64,000 nucleotides of DNA from Haloarcula sp. CBA1127. GTDB lineage: Archaea > Halobacteriota > Halobacteria > Halobacteriales > Haloarculaceae. The stretch's first letter is position 1. Each line of letters starts with the position of its first letter. Shown in pieces: positions 18,683-29,006 of the stretch. The DNA lies in assembly GCF_001485575.1 (NCBI RefSeq), contig NZ_BCNB01000006.1, positions 2,914,001 to 2,978,000 on the forward strand. Reading direction: 5' to 3'. The notes under the pieces were generated by a model. That model was not told the DNA's origin and did not search any database. It saw only the letters and a list, made by a program, of their open reading frames with translations. The position numbers were made by a program, and so were the translations under genes.

Positions 18683-20233
18683 GTGAGCCACGATGACCGT
18701 GTCGAGGACCTTCGGGAACGAAAAGCCGAGGCCGAACGAGGTGGTGGCGAGGAACGAATCGAGGCGCAACACGACCGCGGGAAACTCACCGCGCGTGAGC
18801 GCATCGACTACTTCCTCGACGACGGCACCTTCGTCGAGATTGACTCGCTCCGTGAACATCGCTCGACGAACTTCGATATGGCCGACAAGAAAGTACCGGG
18901 AGACGGCGTCGTCGTCGGCTACGGCCAGGTCGACGGTCGGCGTGTCTACGTCTTTGCCCACGATTTCACCGTCTTTGGCGGGTCGCTGGGCGAGGCGTTC
19001 GCACAGAAGGTCTGTAAGGTGATGGACAAGGCCATCGAGACGGGCGCGCCCATCATCGGGCTGAACGACTCCGCCGGCGCGCGGATTCAGGAGGGCATCG
19101 ACTCGCTGGCGGGCTACGCCGACATCTTCCACCGCAATCAGCAGGCTAGCGGTGTCGTCCCGCAGATCTCGGCCATCATGGGGCCGTGTGCCGGCGGCGC
19201 GGTGTACTCCCCCTCGATTACGGACTTCGTCTACATGGTCGAGGAGACCAGCCACATGTTCATCACCGGGCCCGACGTCATCGAGACGGTGACCGGCGAG
19301 GAGGTTGGCTTCGACGAACTCGGCGGCGCGAAGACCCACGCCTCCGAGTCCGGGGTGGCCCACTTCACGGCCGCCGACGAGAAGGACGCGATGGACGACA
19401 TTCGCTACCTCCTCTCGTATCTCCCGCAGAACAACGTCGAGGACCCGCCGCGGGTCAAACCCTGGGACGACCCCGAACGCCGAGATGAGGAACTGAAGTC
19501 GGCTGTTCCCGACGCGCCACAGAAACCCTACGACATGACGGACGTCGTCGGGCGTATCGTCGACGAGGACTCCTTCTTCGAGGTGGCCGAAGACTTTGCG
19601 CGCAACATCGTCATCGGATTCGCCCGCATGGACGGCCACAGCGTCGGCGTCGTCGGCAACCAGCCGCGAGTCAACGCCGGCACGCTCGACATCAACGCCT
19701 CGCGGAAAGGCGCACGCTTCGTCCGGTTCTGTGACGCGTTCAATATCCCGATCCTCACGTTCGTCGACGTGCCCGGGTTCATGCCCGGCAAGGACCAGGA
19801 ACGCAACGCCATCATCAATCACGGCGCGAAGCTCCTGTACGCCTACTCCGAAGCTACCGTGCCGCTGGTGACCGTTATCACGCGGAAGGCATACGGTGGC
19901 GCGTACGACGTGATGGCGTCGAAGCACATCGGCGCAGACATGAACTACGCCTGGCCGACGGCCGAAATCGCCGTGATGGGGCCGAAGGGCGCGGTCAACG
20001 TCCTCTACGACGACGAACTGGAAGACGCCGACGACGTGGAGGCCCGGCGGCAGCAACTCATCGACGAGTACCGGGACGCCTTCGCGAACCCCTACACCGC
20101 GGCCAAACGGGGCTTCGTCGACGATGTCATCGAACCCCAGGAGACCCGCCCGCGGCTCATCGACGATCTGGACCTCCTCCGGGGGAAACGCAAAGACCAG
20201 CCCGACCGCAAGCACGGCAACATCCCACTGTGA
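18683..20233 (+). CDS. pccB: Propionyl/acetyl-CoA carboxylase carboxyltransferase subunit
   Basis: A 516-residue carboxyltransferase that moves the carboxyl group from carboxybiotin to acetyl- or propionyl-CoA. Two crotonase-like halves are visible: the N-terminal part with [11 protein letters not shown] at about residues 167-177, and the C-terminal part with [21 protein letters not shown]. Length is normal for PccB. It starts at GTG 18683 (read [14 protein letters not shown]). In Haloferax the PCC complex supplies methylmalonyl-CoA and polyhydroxyalkanoate precursors. The stop overlaps the next gene by 4 bp. Confidence 0.95.
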   Translation: MSHDDRVEDLRERKAEAERGGGEERIEAQHDRGKLTARERIDYFLDDGTFVEIDSLREHRSTNFDMADKKVPGDGVVVGYGQVDGRRVYVFAHDFTVFGGSLGEAFAQKVCKVMDKAIETGAPIIGLNDSAGARIQEGIDSLAGYADIFHRNQQASGVVPQISAIMGPCAGGAVYSPSITDFVYMVEETSHMFITGPDVIETVTGEEVGFDELGGAKTHASESGVAHFTAADEKDAMDDIRYLLSYLPQNNVEDPPRVKPWDDPERRDEELKSAVPDAPQKPYDMTDVVGRIVDEDSFFEVAEDFARNIVIGFARMDGHSVGVVGNQPRVNAGTLDINASRKGARFVRFCDAFNIPILTFVDVPGFMPGKDQERNAIINHGAKLLYAYSEATVPLVTVITRKAYGGAYDVMASKHIGADMNYAWPTAEIAVMGPKGAVNVLYDDELEDADDVEARRQQLIDEYRDAFANPYTAAKRGFVDDVIEPQETRPRLIDDLDLLRGKRKDQPDRKHGNIPL

Positions 20234-20541
20234 CGATGGCGGCTGACACTGACTCAGCTGTCGATGCCGAACTGGTCGCGGAGATCGCTGCACAGCTCGA
20301 CGATGCCTCGACGGACGAGGCGGCCGCCATCGCCGTCGCTGTCGGCGCGCACCTCACCGACCGCCAGCGCGCGGCGGCAGCGGCCGCAACGGCTGCGGCA
20401 GCAGACGACGGAGACTCCTGGGACGGCAAACAGTGGTCGTTCTCCGGGCGTGTCGAAGCCACGCAGAAGCGGTCCGTTCGGGTCCGCTCGGACGCGCCAA
20501 CCGATCCCTGGAGTGCCGCCGGGCGCACCGAACGGTTCTAA
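20230..20541 (+). CDS. pccX: Small subunit of the acyl-CoA carboxylase, PccX type
   Basis: A 103-residue protein directly coupled to pccB by a GTGA overlap; ATG 20236 is an alternative start. Residues 1-65 form an acidic, alanine-rich helix ([26 protein letters not shown]), and the C-terminal part ([17 protein letters not shown]) ends in a basic/aromatic tail. Haloferax mediterranei has a small third subunit, PccX, that is needed for propionyl-CoA carboxylase activity, and this gene's position and size fit it. It plausibly tethers the carboxyltransferase to the biotin carboxylase. Confidence 0.85.
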   Translation: MTMAADTDSAVDAELVAEIAAQLDDASTDEAAAIAVAVGAHLTDRQRAAAAAATAAAADDGDSWDGKQWSFSGRVEATQKRSVRVRSDAPTDPWSAAGRTERF

Positions 20542-20651
20542 CCGCGGACAGTTCTTCTGTCAGTTGATTGGCGACGCCGTGGCTGGATTTGCGGGTATGT
20601 TCCATACTAACATGATTATATATGTAAGATTGGCCGCTATCTGCGCATAGT

Positions 20652-20656
20652 TTTAT
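20652..20656 (+). promoter_or_regulatory. TATA box of pccA
   Basis: tttat is centred 28 nt before the ATG at 20682. A second AT-rich box, ttatatatg at 20616-20624, could be an additional upstream promoter. Confidence 0.5.
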
Positions 20657-20681
20657 GGGCCGACTCTCAGTATGAGGGCGT

Positions 20682-22526
20682 ATGTTCGATAAGGTGCTCG
20701 TCGCTAATCGCGGGGAGATAGCGGTGCGCGTGATGCGCGCATGCGAGGAGTTGGGCATCGGCACAGTGGCCGTCTACTCTGACGCCGACAAGCACGCCGG
20801 GCACGTCCGGTATGCGGACGAGGCGTACAACGTCGGCCCGGCCCGTGCCGCAGACTCCTATCTCGATCAAGAAGCGATTATCGACGCGGCCAAGCAGGCC
20901 GACGCCGACGCCATCCACCCAGGGTACGGCTTCCTCGCGGAGAACGCCGACTTCGCCGAACGCGTCCAAGAGACGGAGGGCGTCACCTGGGTCGGCCCCG
21001 AGAGCGAGTCGATGGAAGCACTGGGCGAGAAGACGAAGGCCCGCAAGATCATGCAGTCGGCCGACGTGCCAATCGTCCCGGGAACCACCGACCCGGTCGA
21101 GGACCCCGAGGAAGTCGTGGAGTTCGGCGAGGAGAACGGCTTCCCGGTCGCAATCAAGGCCGAAGGCGGTGGTGGCGGCCGCGGGATGAAAATCGTCCAC
21201 GACCCCGAGGAAGCCGAGGAGCAACTCGAAAGCGCAAAGCGGGAGGGAGAAGCGTACTTCTCGAACGACTCCGTCTATCTCGAACGCTATCTGGAGAACC
21301 CCCGCCACATCGAGGTCCAGATCATCGCCGACCACCACGGCAACGTCAGGCACCTGGGCGAGCGTGACTGTTCGCTCCAGCGTCGCCACCAGAAGGTCAT
21401 CGAGGAGGGGCCCTCGCCGGCCCTGAACGACGCGCTCCGCGAGAAGATCGGCGACGCCGCCCGCCGTGGCGTCCGCGAGTCCGGCTACTACAACGCCGGC
21501 ACCGTCGAGTTCCTCGTGGAAGAGGACACCGACCGGGAGCAAGGCGAACTGCTCGGCGAAGACGCGAACTTCTACTTCCTCGAAGTCAACACCCGCATTC
21601 AGGTCGAGCACTGCGTCACAGAGGAAATCACCGACATCGACATCGTCAAGTGGCAACTGCGGGTGGCGATGGACGAGGAAATCACCTTCGAGCAGGACGA
21701 CGTGGAAATCGAAGGGCACGCGATGGAGTTCCGCATCAACGCCGAGAACGCCGCCGACGACTTCGCGCCCGCGACCGGCGGCAGCCTCGATACATACGAC
21801 CCGCCGGGCGGGATCGGCGTTCGCCTCGACGACGCGCTCCGGCAGGGCGACGACCTCGTCACCGACTACGACTCGATGATCGCGAAGCTCATCACCTACG
21901 GCGGGGACCGCGAGGAGTGTATCGAGCGCGGGAAACGGGCACTCAAGGACTTCGACATCGAAGGTATCCCGACTGTCATTCCGTTCCACCGCCTGATGCT
22001 TACCGACGAGAAGTTCGTCGGCGGCACACACACGACGAAGTACCTCGACGAACAACTCGACCGGACGCGTATCGAAGAGGCGCAGGAGAAGTGGGGTACT
22101 GTCACCGAATCCGACGGCGACGAGGACGAGGAGATCGTCGAGCGCGAATTTACCGTGGAGGTCAACGGCAAGCGCTTCCAGGTCGACCTCGAGGAGCGCG
22201 GCGCACCGCCGATCAACGTCGGTGACGTGGACGCCGACGGCGGGAGCCAGCCACAGCGACCACGGGGCGGCAGTAGTTCCGACAGCGGCGGCGGCAGTGC
22301 CACCACCGCCGAAGGGCAGGAGGTCGCCGCGGAGATGCAGGGGACGATTCTGGAGGTCAACGTCGAAGAAGGCGACGAGGTCGAGGCCGGCGACGTCCTC
22401 TGTGTGCTCGAAGCGATGAAGATGGAAAACGACATCGTCGCCGAACGCGGCGGCACTGTCAACGACGTAGCCGTCAGTGAGGGCGAATCCGTCGACATGG
22501 GCGACTTGCTCTTTGTGATCGGGTGA
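20682..22526 (+). CDS. pccA: Acyl-CoA carboxylase biotin carboxylase/biotin carrier subunit
   Basis: A 614-residue fused biotin carboxylase and carrier protein. The biotin carboxylase/ATP-grasp region covers about residues 1-445, starting [16 protein letters not shown], with the glycine-rich loop [11 protein letters not shown] and the NTRIQVEH motif. A Gly/Ser-rich linker precedes the biotinyl domain, and the biotin lysine is K580 in EAMKMEN. It uses ATP and bicarbonate to carboxylate biotin for PccB. It lies 140 bp after pccX with its own TATA box. BirA follows directly and would attach the biotin. Confidence 0.97.
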   Translation: MFDKVLVANRGEIAVRVMRACEELGIGTVAVYSDADKHAGHVRYADEAYNVGPARAADSYLDQEAIIDAAKQADADAIHPGYGFLAENADFAERVQETEGVTWVGPESESMEALGEKTKARKIMQSADVPIVPGTTDPVEDPEEVVEFGEENGFPVAIKAEGGGGGRGMKIVHDPEEAEEQLESAKREGEAYFSNDSVYLERYLENPRHIEVQIIADHHGNVRHLGERDCSLQRRHQKVIEEGPSPALNDALREKIGDAARRGVRESGYYNAGTVEFLVEEDTDREQGELLGEDANFYFLEVNTRIQVEHCVTEEITDIDIVKWQLRVAMDEEITFEQDDVEIEGHAMEFRINAENAADDFAPATGGSLDTYDPPGGIGVRLDDALRQGDDLVTDYDSMIAKLITYGGDREECIERGKRALKDFDIEGIPTVIPFHRLMLTDEKFVGGTHTTKYLDEQLDRTRIEEAQEKWGTVTESDGDEDEEIVEREFTVEVNGKRFQVDLEERGAPPINVGDVDADGGSQPQRPRGGSSSDSGGGSATTAEGQEVAAEMQGTILEVNVEEGDEVEAGDVLCVLEAMKMENDIVAERGGTVNDVAVSEGESVDMGDLLFVIG

Positions 22527-22560
22527 GCGAGCGGACTGCCCGCCGCGCGCTGCAGACGGC

Positions 22561-22567
22561 TTTTATT
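22561..22567 (+). promoter_or_regulatory. TATA box of birA
   Basis: ttttatt is centred 26 nt before the ATG at 22590, fitting a leaderless transcript separate from pccA. Confidence 0.55.
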
Positions 22568-22589
22568 CCGGCCGGTCGAAGCCCCGGAT

Positions 22590-23537
22590 ATGAACGACAC
22601 ACGCCACCGGGTGCTCGATGCACTGGCCGACGGTCCTGTTTCGGGGCCGACCCTCGCTGACGAACTGGATATCTCCCGCTCCGCTGTCTGGAAGCACGTC
22701 GAAGCGCTCCGCGACGAGGGGTTCGAGATCCGTAGCGACGACGCGGGCTACGACCTCGATTCGGTCCCGGAGTTCGGGGCGAGCGCGGTCGAATACGGAC
22801 TCGAAGCGCCGTTTTCTGTCGAGTACCACGACAGTATCCCGAGCACGAACGCACGCGCCCGAGACCTTGCGACAGAGGGGGCGTCGGACACTGTGGTGCT
22901 AGCCGACGAACAGACCGGTGGCCGGGGGCGACTCGACCGTGATTGGCATTCGCCTAGCGGTGGAATCTGGCTCTCCGTGCTGTTCCGGCCCGACGTGCCG
23001 ATGGCCCACGCGCCGGTGTTCACGCTCGCGGCCGCTGTCGCGGTGACACGGGCGGCCCGTGAGGCCGGCGTCGAGGCCGGCATCAAGTGGCCCAACGACG
23101 TGCTCGTCCGCCACGGCGACGAGGAGCGGAAACTGGTCGGCATCCTCACAGAAATGGAGGGCGAGGCCGACCGCGTCTCCTGGGTCGTCGTCGGGATCGG
23201 TGTCAACGCGAACGTCGACCCCTCGGACTTACCCAGCGAAGCGAACCCGACAAGCCTCTCGGCCGAACGGGGTGAACCGATCGACAGACGCCTGTTCACG
23301 CAACGGCTACTGGAGGAGTTCAACGCGTTGCAACAGGATACGGAGCACGTCGTCGAGGCATGGCGGGAGTACGCGACGACGCTGGGCAAAAAAGTCCGGG
23401 TCGAGACACCCGGAGGCCCCATCGAGGGCGAAGCCGTGGATGTCCAGTTCCCGGGCGCGCTCGTCATCGAGACAGAATCAGGTACAGAGGTCGTTTCAGC
23501 GGGAGATTGTGAGCATCTCCGCCCGGTTACGGAGTAA
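22590..23537 (+). CDS. birA: Biotin-protein ligase with HTH domain
   Basis: A 315-residue bifunctional BirA. The N-terminal winged helix (about 1-62) has LADELDISRSAVWKHVEALR. The catalytic domain carries GGRGRLDRDWHSPSGG, the biotinyl-AMP site, then IKWPNDV and a C-terminal SH3-like domain. It biotinylates the pccA product just upstream and may also repress biotin-related genes, as in E. coli. The 63-bp gap with its own TATA box suggests independent expression. Confidence 0.96.
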   Translation: MNDTRHRVLDALADGPVSGPTLADELDISRSAVWKHVEALRDEGFEIRSDDAGYDLDSVPEFGASAVEYGLEAPFSVEYHDSIPSTNARARDLATEGASDTVVLADEQTGGRGRLDRDWHSPSGGIWLSVLFRPDVPMAHAPVFTLAAAVAVTRAAREAGVEAGIKWPNDVLVRHGDEERKLVGILTEMEGEADRVSWVVVGIGVNANVDPSDLPSEANPTSLSAERGEPIDRRLFTQRLLEEFNALQQDTEHVVEAWREYATTLGKKVRVETPGGPIEGEAVDVQFPGALVIETESGTEVVSAGDCEHLRPVTE

Positions 23538-23557
23538 GCGCGACGACAGGAGATACG

Positions 23558-24037
23558 TCACTGTGGGACGCCAGCAGGCTGTTCGTCCTCCGAGAGGTCT
23601 TGCATCGCTGTCTCCACCGGAACGGTGACGACTGGAACAGTGGCTGACCGGACGACCCGTTCGGCGACGCTGCCCAGTAGCAGGCGGTCGATGCCGCCGC
23701 GACCGTGGGTCCCCATCACGATGAGGTCACAGCCGTGCTGGCTCGCATATTCGACGATTTCCCGACTCGGGCTGCCCTCGGTCGTGGCTCGCGTGACAGC
23801 CACGTCGTCGGCAACGAGACGTTCCACCATGTCCAGCGCCATCTCACCTTCGCGGTGGAGCGAGTCGGTGACGCCCTCCCATGTCGGTTCGTGCGGGAGC
23901 GTCGAGAACCGACCGATGTCGACGACGTACAGCGCATGAATCTCACTGTCGTGGGCCGTTGCAAGTGTTTTAGCGTGTCTGAGAACGTCTTTCGACCCCG
24001 CCGACCCGTCTGTTGGTACCAGTATCCTGTCGTACAT
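23558..24037 (-). CDS. Universal stress protein, UspA family
   Basis: A 159-residue single-domain Usp. It begins MYDRILVPTDGSAGS, with the conserved Asp of the nucleotide site, and has the ATP-binding loop GTHGRGGIDRLLLGSVAERVVR near residues 110-132, followed by VPVVTVP. The glycine/serine pattern predicts ATP binding. It acts in the cytoplasm in stress responses, but the specific partner is unknown. It converges on birA with a 20-bp gap. Confidence 0.93.
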   Translation of the reverse strand: MYDRILVPTDGSAGSKDVLRHAKTLATAHDSEIHALYVVDIGRFSTLPHEPTWEGVTDSLHREGEMALDMVERLVADDVAVTRATTEGSPSREIVEYASQHGCDLIVMGTHGRGGIDRLLLGSVAERVVRSATVPVVTVPVETAMQDLSEDEQPAGVPQ

Positions 24038-24109
24038 ACTGTACTATTGACTGGCTGAACGGATATAGTTTGGTAAGAGATAACATTCAACAATCAAGCC
24101 AGAGATGGG

Positions 24110-24562
24110 TCAGTTCAACTCTCGGTCCCGTTCGAACTCCGCTGTCCCGGAGTCATCCACGGACGGGCCGTCAAGGGCCTGTTCAAGTCGGCGTTCCAGT
24201 TCCGCCTCGGTAATCTCCCCGTTAGCGTAGCGCTCGGAGAGCCGATCGACAGGGTCCGTTTCGTTGGCCTCGCCAGTCGTGTGTGCGGCCTGTGCCCGTG
24301 ACGCGCCAGTTGTCGACGCTGTCGCCTCGTCCTGACCGAAGACCTCTGACACGACCCAGTACACGGCGTAGCCGATGGCCACTATGAACCCGATGGTGGC
24401 GGCCAGAGAGAGGAGTCCCAGTATGATGCCGATAAGACCGAAGAACAGTCCGAACGCAACTCTCACAGCCGCGAAGACGACAAACAACGAGACAAGGCCT
24501 AACAGGCCATACAGCAGTACTTTTACTGGTGTGCTCTGGGCACGGTCGGTGGTGGAGGGCAT
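24110..24562 (-). CDS. Two-TM protein with C-terminal SHOCT domain
   Basis: A 150-residue membrane protein. Hydrophobic helices run from about 12 to 32 and 38 to 70. The C-terminal segment DPVDRLSERYANGEITEAELERRLEQ matches the SHOCT motif, a short helix-turn-helix found at protein ends and thought to mediate oligomerisation. The linker is acidic and Thr/Ala-rich. It is preceded on the minus strand by a TATA-like ttcttatc near 24586-24593, which fits a leaderless start at 24562. Confidence 0.85.
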   Translation of the reverse strand: MPSTTDRAQSTPVKVLLYGLLGLVSLFVVFAAVRVAFGLFFGLIGIILGLLSLAATIGFIVAIGYAVYWVVSEVFGQDEATASTTGASRAQAAHTTGEANETDPVDRLSERYANGEITEAELERRLEQALDGPSVDDSGTAEFERDRELN

Positions 24563-24595
24563 CGCCCGATGATACTATTCCCGCAGTGATAAGAA

Positions 24596-25621
24596 TTATT
24601 CCGACTCCGGGTGGACGACGCGCCGAACGTCGGCCGTTTCCGCCCGACGAACGACTGCCCGAACGGGGTTCCGTGCTCCTGAGAGATTGTCAGAATCTCC
24701 ATCGAGCACCAGCAGGCGTGCCGGCTGCCCGGTCTTGATGAGTCCGCCGCCAAGCCCCGCGATTTCGGCCCCGTTGACCGTGGCCATCCGCAGCACCTCG
24801 CGGGCCGAAAGGTCGTACAGCTTCGCGGTGAACTCCATCTCGCGGAACATCGAGGGACTGTTGAGCATGACGTTGTCCGTTCCGAGAGCGACCGTCGTCC
24901 GGTCGGCCAGTTCTTCGACCGGCGGACGGCCAACGTCGGTGACGATGTTCGACCGGGGACAGACCACAACGGGGATTTCGCTGTCAGCGACCCGTTCGAG
25001 ATGCAGCGACTCGGCGTGAACCATGTGGACGAGAAAGTCCGGGTCGAGGTCAAGTGCGGGGTTGATGTCGGATCTATCGGCCTCGCCGGCGTGGATGCCG
25101 AACAGCTTCCCGGCCTGTCGGGTCGCGCGCCGTTCCGGCCCGAACTCGCTGTCGTTGGCCCCGCTCGCGCCGAACCCGTCGGCCAGCTCCATCGCGTCGG
25201 TCGTCTCGCGCCCGAGGATCACGCTTTCGAGGTCCGACCCGGACAGCGCGTCTCGAATCGCGCGGACGCCCTCGACGCCGCCCTCCCGGAACTCGACGAA
25301 CGCGCCGGTCCCGGACTGCTCCATGAACGACAATGACCGCGCCATCGCGGCCACCAGTTCGTCCCGGCTGGCATCGCGGAGCAAGCGGTGTTTCAGGCCG
25401 TCCGGCGGCGCGACCAGTTCTTCCAGCGAGAGACCCTCCCCGGCCTCCTTTGCGATAGAATCGCCGATGTGGGTGTGGGCGTTGACGAACGCTGGCACCA
25501 CGATGTCGTCGCTGTCGACCGCTGTTTCCTCGACGGCGGCTATCTCTCCGTCTTCGACGATGACACGGCCCTCGATAGCCTCGAACGACCGTCCCGTCAG
25601 AATCGTCCCTTCGAGAATCAT
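24596..25621 (-). CDS. Amidohydrolase family metal-dependent hydrolase
   Basis: A 341-residue TIM-barrel amidohydrolase related to cytosine/guanine deaminases and chlorohydrolases. The first metal motif is NAHTHIGD near residue 47, followed by GIHAGEAD, HMVHAESLHLE and the catalytic Asp in ALGTDNVMLNSP. The N-terminal beta-sandwich (LTGRSFEAIEGRVIVEDG) and C-terminal return strand are present. It is somewhat short for the superfamily, and the substrate is not evident. It is 22 bp downstream of the HD protein on the same strand, which may point to nucleobase or nucleotide turnover (inference). Confidence 0.88.
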   Translation of the reverse strand: MILEGTILTGRSFEAIEGRVIVEDGEIAAVEETAVDSDDIVVPAFVNAHTHIGDSIAKEAGEGLSLEELVAPPDGLKHRLLRDASRDELVAAMARSLSFMEQSGTGAFVEFREGGVEGVRAIRDALSGSDLESVILGRETTDAMELADGFGASGANDSEFGPERRATRQAGKLFGIHAGEADRSDINPALDLDPDFLVHMVHAESLHLERVADSEIPVVVCPRSNIVTDVGRPPVEELADRTTVALGTDNVMLNSPSMFREMEFTAKLYDLSAREVLRMATVNGAEIAGLGGGLIKTGQPARLLVLDGDSDNLSGARNPVRAVVRRAETADVRRVVHPESE

Positions 25622-25642
25622 ACTCTCCCTTCGCCCGTTCTC

Positions 25643-26866
25643 TCAATTAAACTCATCGAGGGTCGCATGGATACCCGTCCGCACGTCCCGGACTCTGGCC
25701 CCGTCAAGGTCGAGTCCGAGTTCACGGATCGCCGCCGCACCGACCCGCTCGCTCTCGGCTTCCGGCGCATAGACCCCAAGCCGCCACTGGTCGCGCTGGG
25801 CGGCGCGGATGGCGTTGACCAGCGTCGACTGCTCGCCGAGCCGGCGGACCTCACCGTTGACCAGCACGCGGCTGCTCGACTCGGTCATCGACGGTTCTGG
25901 CGGAATGTCGAGTACAACGGCGTCGCTGTCGACGTTCGCTTCGTCGGCGATAGCCTGTTCCATCGCACCGACCGCGTCGTGGTCGGCCGCCAGCACCTCG
26001 TCGGGCACGGACTGCCACTCCGCCCAGACGGCGCGCTTGTACAGGTCCCGCTGGGTCAGCCGCCGCGCGTACGCCGCCGTCGCCTCGCACTGTCTGAGCG
26101 CCACGAGCAGGTCGTTGTCGTCCCACCGGCGGAGCGTCTCGGCGGTCGTGTCAGTCGCGGCGAGCAGTTCTTCGGTCCCGCGCCGCAGCATCGATTTGGC
26201 GATGCGGGCGACGTGGTGCTGGTAGACGGTTGGGTTCATCAGTGCCCGCGCGAGCAGGAGCGACTCGGCCGTCTGGACGTTCCCTTCGTCTAAGACGAGT
26301 TCGCCGTCGACGAAACACAGCTCCCGGACCAGCCGCTCGTGGTCGATAGTCCCGTATGGAACACCCGTGTGGTGGGCGTCGCGGACCAGATAGTCCATCC
26401 GGTCGACGTCCAGTTCGCCGGAGACGAGCTGGCCCAGTTCGCCCTCGCCGGCGACGAGGCCGGCCACGCGGTCCGGATTGAGGCCGTGCTCCGAGAGCAC
26501 CCGCGCGACAGGACCGTCACCGAGCAGTTCGTCCACGTCGTCATGGTACTTGCCCGTCCGGCGGTGGATGAGCGCCTCGACGTTGTGGCTGTACGGCGAA
26601 TGGCCCACGTCGTGGAGCAACGCTGCGGCGCGGACTCGTTCGGCCTGCTGGCCCTCAATGCCGAGGTGGGACAGCGCTCGGTCCGCGAGGTGATAGACAC
26701 CCAGCGAGTGCTCGAATCTAGTGTGGTTCGCCGAGGGGTAGACGAGCGTCACCGTGCCGAGCTGGGAGATGTGCCGGAGCCGCTGGACCGGCGGCGTGTC
26801 GAGCAACGCCGCCGCGACGCCCTGCACCTCAATGTGGTCGTGGACGCTGTCCTTGATTGTGGTCAT
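25643..26866 (-). CDS. HD-domain phosphohydrolase, dNTPase-like
   Basis: A 407-residue HD-superfamily protein of the SAMHD1/dGTPase-like type. The metal-binding residues are in RFEHSLGVYHLA and LLHDVGHSPYSHNVEALI near residues 50-95, with the family opening DSVHDHIEV and PPVQRLRHISQLG. A long C-terminal helical domain follows. Such proteins hydrolyse deoxynucleotides or other phosphoesters; the exact substrate is unknown. It probably forms an operon with the amidohydrolase downstream. Confidence 0.9.
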   Translation of the reverse strand: MTTIKDSVHDHIEVQGVAAALLDTPPVQRLRHISQLGTVTLVYPSANHTRFEHSLGVYHLADRALSHLGIEGQQAERVRAAALLHDVGHSPYSHNVEALIHRRTGKYHDDVDELLGDGPVARVLSEHGLNPDRVAGLVAGEGELGQLVSGELDVDRMDYLVRDAHHTGVPYGTIDHERLVRELCFVDGELVLDEGNVQTAESLLLARALMNPTVYQHHVARIAKSMLRRGTEELLAATDTTAETLRRWDDNDLLVALRQCEATAAYARRLTQRDLYKRAVWAEWQSVPDEVLAADHDAVGAMEQAIADEANVDSDAVVLDIPPEPSMTESSSRVLVNGEVRRLGEQSTLVNAIRAAQRDQWRLGVYAPEAESERVGAAAIRELGLDLDGARVRDVRTGIHATLDEFN

Positions 26867-26927
26867 TGCCGCGGCCTACGGCGGCGGCCGACAAAATCGT
26901 TCGCCACCCGACACGCAAAACCCGAGG

Positions 26928-27515
26928 CTAGCGAGGGACCCAGCCGTAGATGTGGTTCAGCATGACGTATGTGACGAGCCCGAGAAAGAGGCTCAGCCCC
27001 CAAGCGGAGACCGCGATACGACCCACACGGGCGTGGATTGTTTCTCTGAGCTCGGCGGGAGAGTGGGTCAGCCCGAGGACGACCGCGTGAACGACGACGG
27101 GCACGGACACCGCGGATAGCAGGATGTGGATAGCGAGCATCACGATGTACGCCGTCCAGACGAACCCTTCGGCGACGATTTCCTTCTCGAAGCCGCCGCC
27201 GACCTTGAGTATATACAGCGCCAGAAACACCATGATGAGCGTGAACGCAGTCAGCATCGCCGCACGGTGTTTCTGTACCTGATTGTTCTTGATGAAGTAG
27301 ACGCCAGCGACGATTGCGAGCAGGGCGATACTGTTGACGACGGCGATTGCATCACCTAGCAGAATAACGGTGTCATTCGAGAACTCTGGCAACGGTAAGA
27401 CGCCACCAAACGCGCCGAACACGAGCGCGTAGCCAACGACCGAGACGACGGCGGTGACGAGCCGCGGACGAGCGCGGGCACGCGACTGGAGTGTGTCTGC
27501 GACGGCCATACCCAT
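26928..27515 (-). CDS. DUF420 membrane protein
   Basis: A 195-residue protein with five hydrophobic helices and the DUF420 histidine set: QKHRAAML, AIHILLSAVSVPVVVHAV and IHARVGR. DUF420 members such as CtaM/YozB assist terminal oxidase biogenesis, probably at the heme/copper site, so a respiratory role in the cytoplasmic membrane is likely here. Met at 27515 or 27509 may be the start. No oxidase genes are in the window, so the partner is not visible. Confidence 0.88.
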   Translation of the reverse strand: MGMAVADTLQSRARARPRLVTAVVSVVGYALVFGAFGGVLPLPEFSNDTVILLGDAIAVVNSIALLAIVAGVYFIKNNQVQKHRAAMLTAFTLIMVFLALYILKVGGGFEKEIVAEGFVWTAYIVMLAIHILLSAVSVPVVVHAVVLGLTHSPAELRETIHARVGRIAVSAWGLSLFLGLVTYVMLNHIYGWVPR

Positions 27516-27636
27516 GATTCAGGACCGGAATGGTAACTGTGTTCTGAAACGGGCGAGTACGACAGCGCAGTTGCGGGTCGTAGCGGTGACTACTGACCCG
27601 AAAAACACGGAGAATCGGAACGAAGCGCTGCCGAAA

Positions 27637-28851
27637 TCAGGCGAACGTTCGGGAAACGTCCTCGTCGTCGGTCTCTTCCTGCTGAATCTTCTCCCAAGCG
27701 TTGTGGAAATCAGCCATCGTGACCTCGGTCCGGTCGTCGCGGATGGCGAACATCCCGGCCTCGGTACAGATGGCTTTCACGTCAGCACCGGAGGCGTCCT
27801 GAATATCCTCGGCCAGCGTCTCGAAGTCCACGTCGTCGGCGACGTTCATGCTGCGGGTGTGGATCTGGAATATCTGCTTGCGACCTTCGAGGTCGGGGTT
27901 CGGAACCTCGATGAGGCGGTCGAAGCGGCCGGGGCGGAGAATGGCCCGGTCGAGCATATCGAAGCGGTTTGTCGCCGCGATGATGCGGATGTCACCGCGG
28001 TCGTCGAAGCCGTCCATCTCTGAGAGCAACTGCATCATCGTCCGCTGGACCTCGGCGTCGCCGGAGGTCTTCGACTCCGTCCGCTTGGCCGCGATAGCGT
28101 CGATCTCGTCGATGAAGACGACGGCGGGCTCCTCCTGACGAGCCAGCTCGAACAGGTCGCGGACGAGCTTCGCGCCCTCGCCGATGAACTTGTGGACCAG
28201 CTCGGAGCCGGCCATCTTGATGAACGTCGCGTCGGTCTCGTTGGCGACGGCCTTCGCCAGCATCGTCTTCCCGGTGCCGGGCGGGCCATGCAGCAGGACG
28301 CCGCTCGGTGGGTCGATGCCCACGTCTTCGAACATCTCCGGGCTCTTCAGCGGCATCTCGACGGTCTCGCGGACCTCTTCCATCTGCTCTTCGATGCCGC
28401 CGATGTCGGCAAAAGTGACATCCGGCGACTGGTCGACCTGCATCACGCGAGCGCGAACGTCGGTCTCGTCGTCGAGCTGTTTGACAATAGAGAGCGAGTT
28501 GTTGACGGCGACGCGGTCGTCGGGTTCGAGATCCTCGCGCATCTCGTCGGTGACCTCTGTCAGGGCCTCCTGATTGTTGCCGTGCTGCTTGATAATCACG
28601 CCATCGCTGGAGAGCTCCTGAACGGTCGCGACAAACAGCGGTGACTGCTTGAGCTTCTTGTTCTCGTGCGTGAGCCGTTCGAGCTTCTGCTGGTACTTGT
28701 TGTTCTCCGCGTTCGCGTCCAGCAGCTTGTCGCGCATCTCCTCGTTCTGCGATTCGAGCACCTCTAGCCGCTCCTGCAGCGCCTCGATCTTCTGTTGCTG
28801 AGACGCGTCATCGTCGTACGGCATATCGACCTCGTCGACGGTGTCGGTCAT
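27637..28851 (-). CDS. panA: Proteasome-activating nucleotidase (PAN)
   Basis: A 404-residue AAA ATPase that unfolds substrates for the 20S proteasome. An N-terminal coiled coil covers about 16-70, the OB domain about 71-145, and the AAA domain the rest: Walker A GPPGTGKT at 189-196, the pore loop KFIGEG at 221-226 and Walker B FIDEID at 246-251. The C-terminus ends VSRTFA, so the gate-opening HbYX motif is in a Phe form (T-F-A) and not the classic L-Y-R. Haloarchaea have two PAN paralogues; this resembles the PanA type. Confidence 0.94.
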   Translation of the reverse strand: MTDTVDEVDMPYDDDASQQQKIEALQERLEVLESQNEEMRDKLLDANAENNKYQQKLERLTHENKKLKQSPLFVATVQELSSDGVIIKQHGNNQEALTEVTDEMREDLEPDDRVAVNNSLSIVKQLDDETDVRARVMQVDQSPDVTFADIGGIEEQMEEVRETVEMPLKSPEMFEDVGIDPPSGVLLHGPPGTGKTMLAKAVANETDATFIKMAGSELVHKFIGEGAKLVRDLFELARQEEPAVVFIDEIDAIAAKRTESKTSGDAEVQRTMMQLLSEMDGFDDRGDIRIIAATNRFDMLDRAILRPGRFDRLIEVPNPDLEGRKQIFQIHTRSMNVADDVDFETLAEDIQDASGADVKAICTEAGMFAIRDDRTEVTMADFHNAWEKIQQEETDDEDVSRTFA

Positions 28852-29006
28852 TACGACGCCTTTAGTAGGTGTATCGTTATGAGGCTTCGGGTAGTCTCAG
28901 AAACTGTATCGCCCGACGTGCGCCCTGAGGGGGCCGCTACTGGCCGCTCCCCGTCTATAGGTCTCAAACCGGCACGTTTCTTGGCCCCCACTGGGAACAC
29001 CTGTCC

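Noticed and set aside
18542-20293. Long minus-strand open frame continuing upstream of the UDG-like gene, opposite pccB
   Set aside because: It is the mirror of a GC-rich coding frame; the composition is V/D/R-rich with no domain, and pccB on the other strand is unambiguous.
20667-22055. 462-codon minus-strand open frame opposite pccA
   Set aside because: Shadow of the biotin carboxylase frame with no family character and no promoter.
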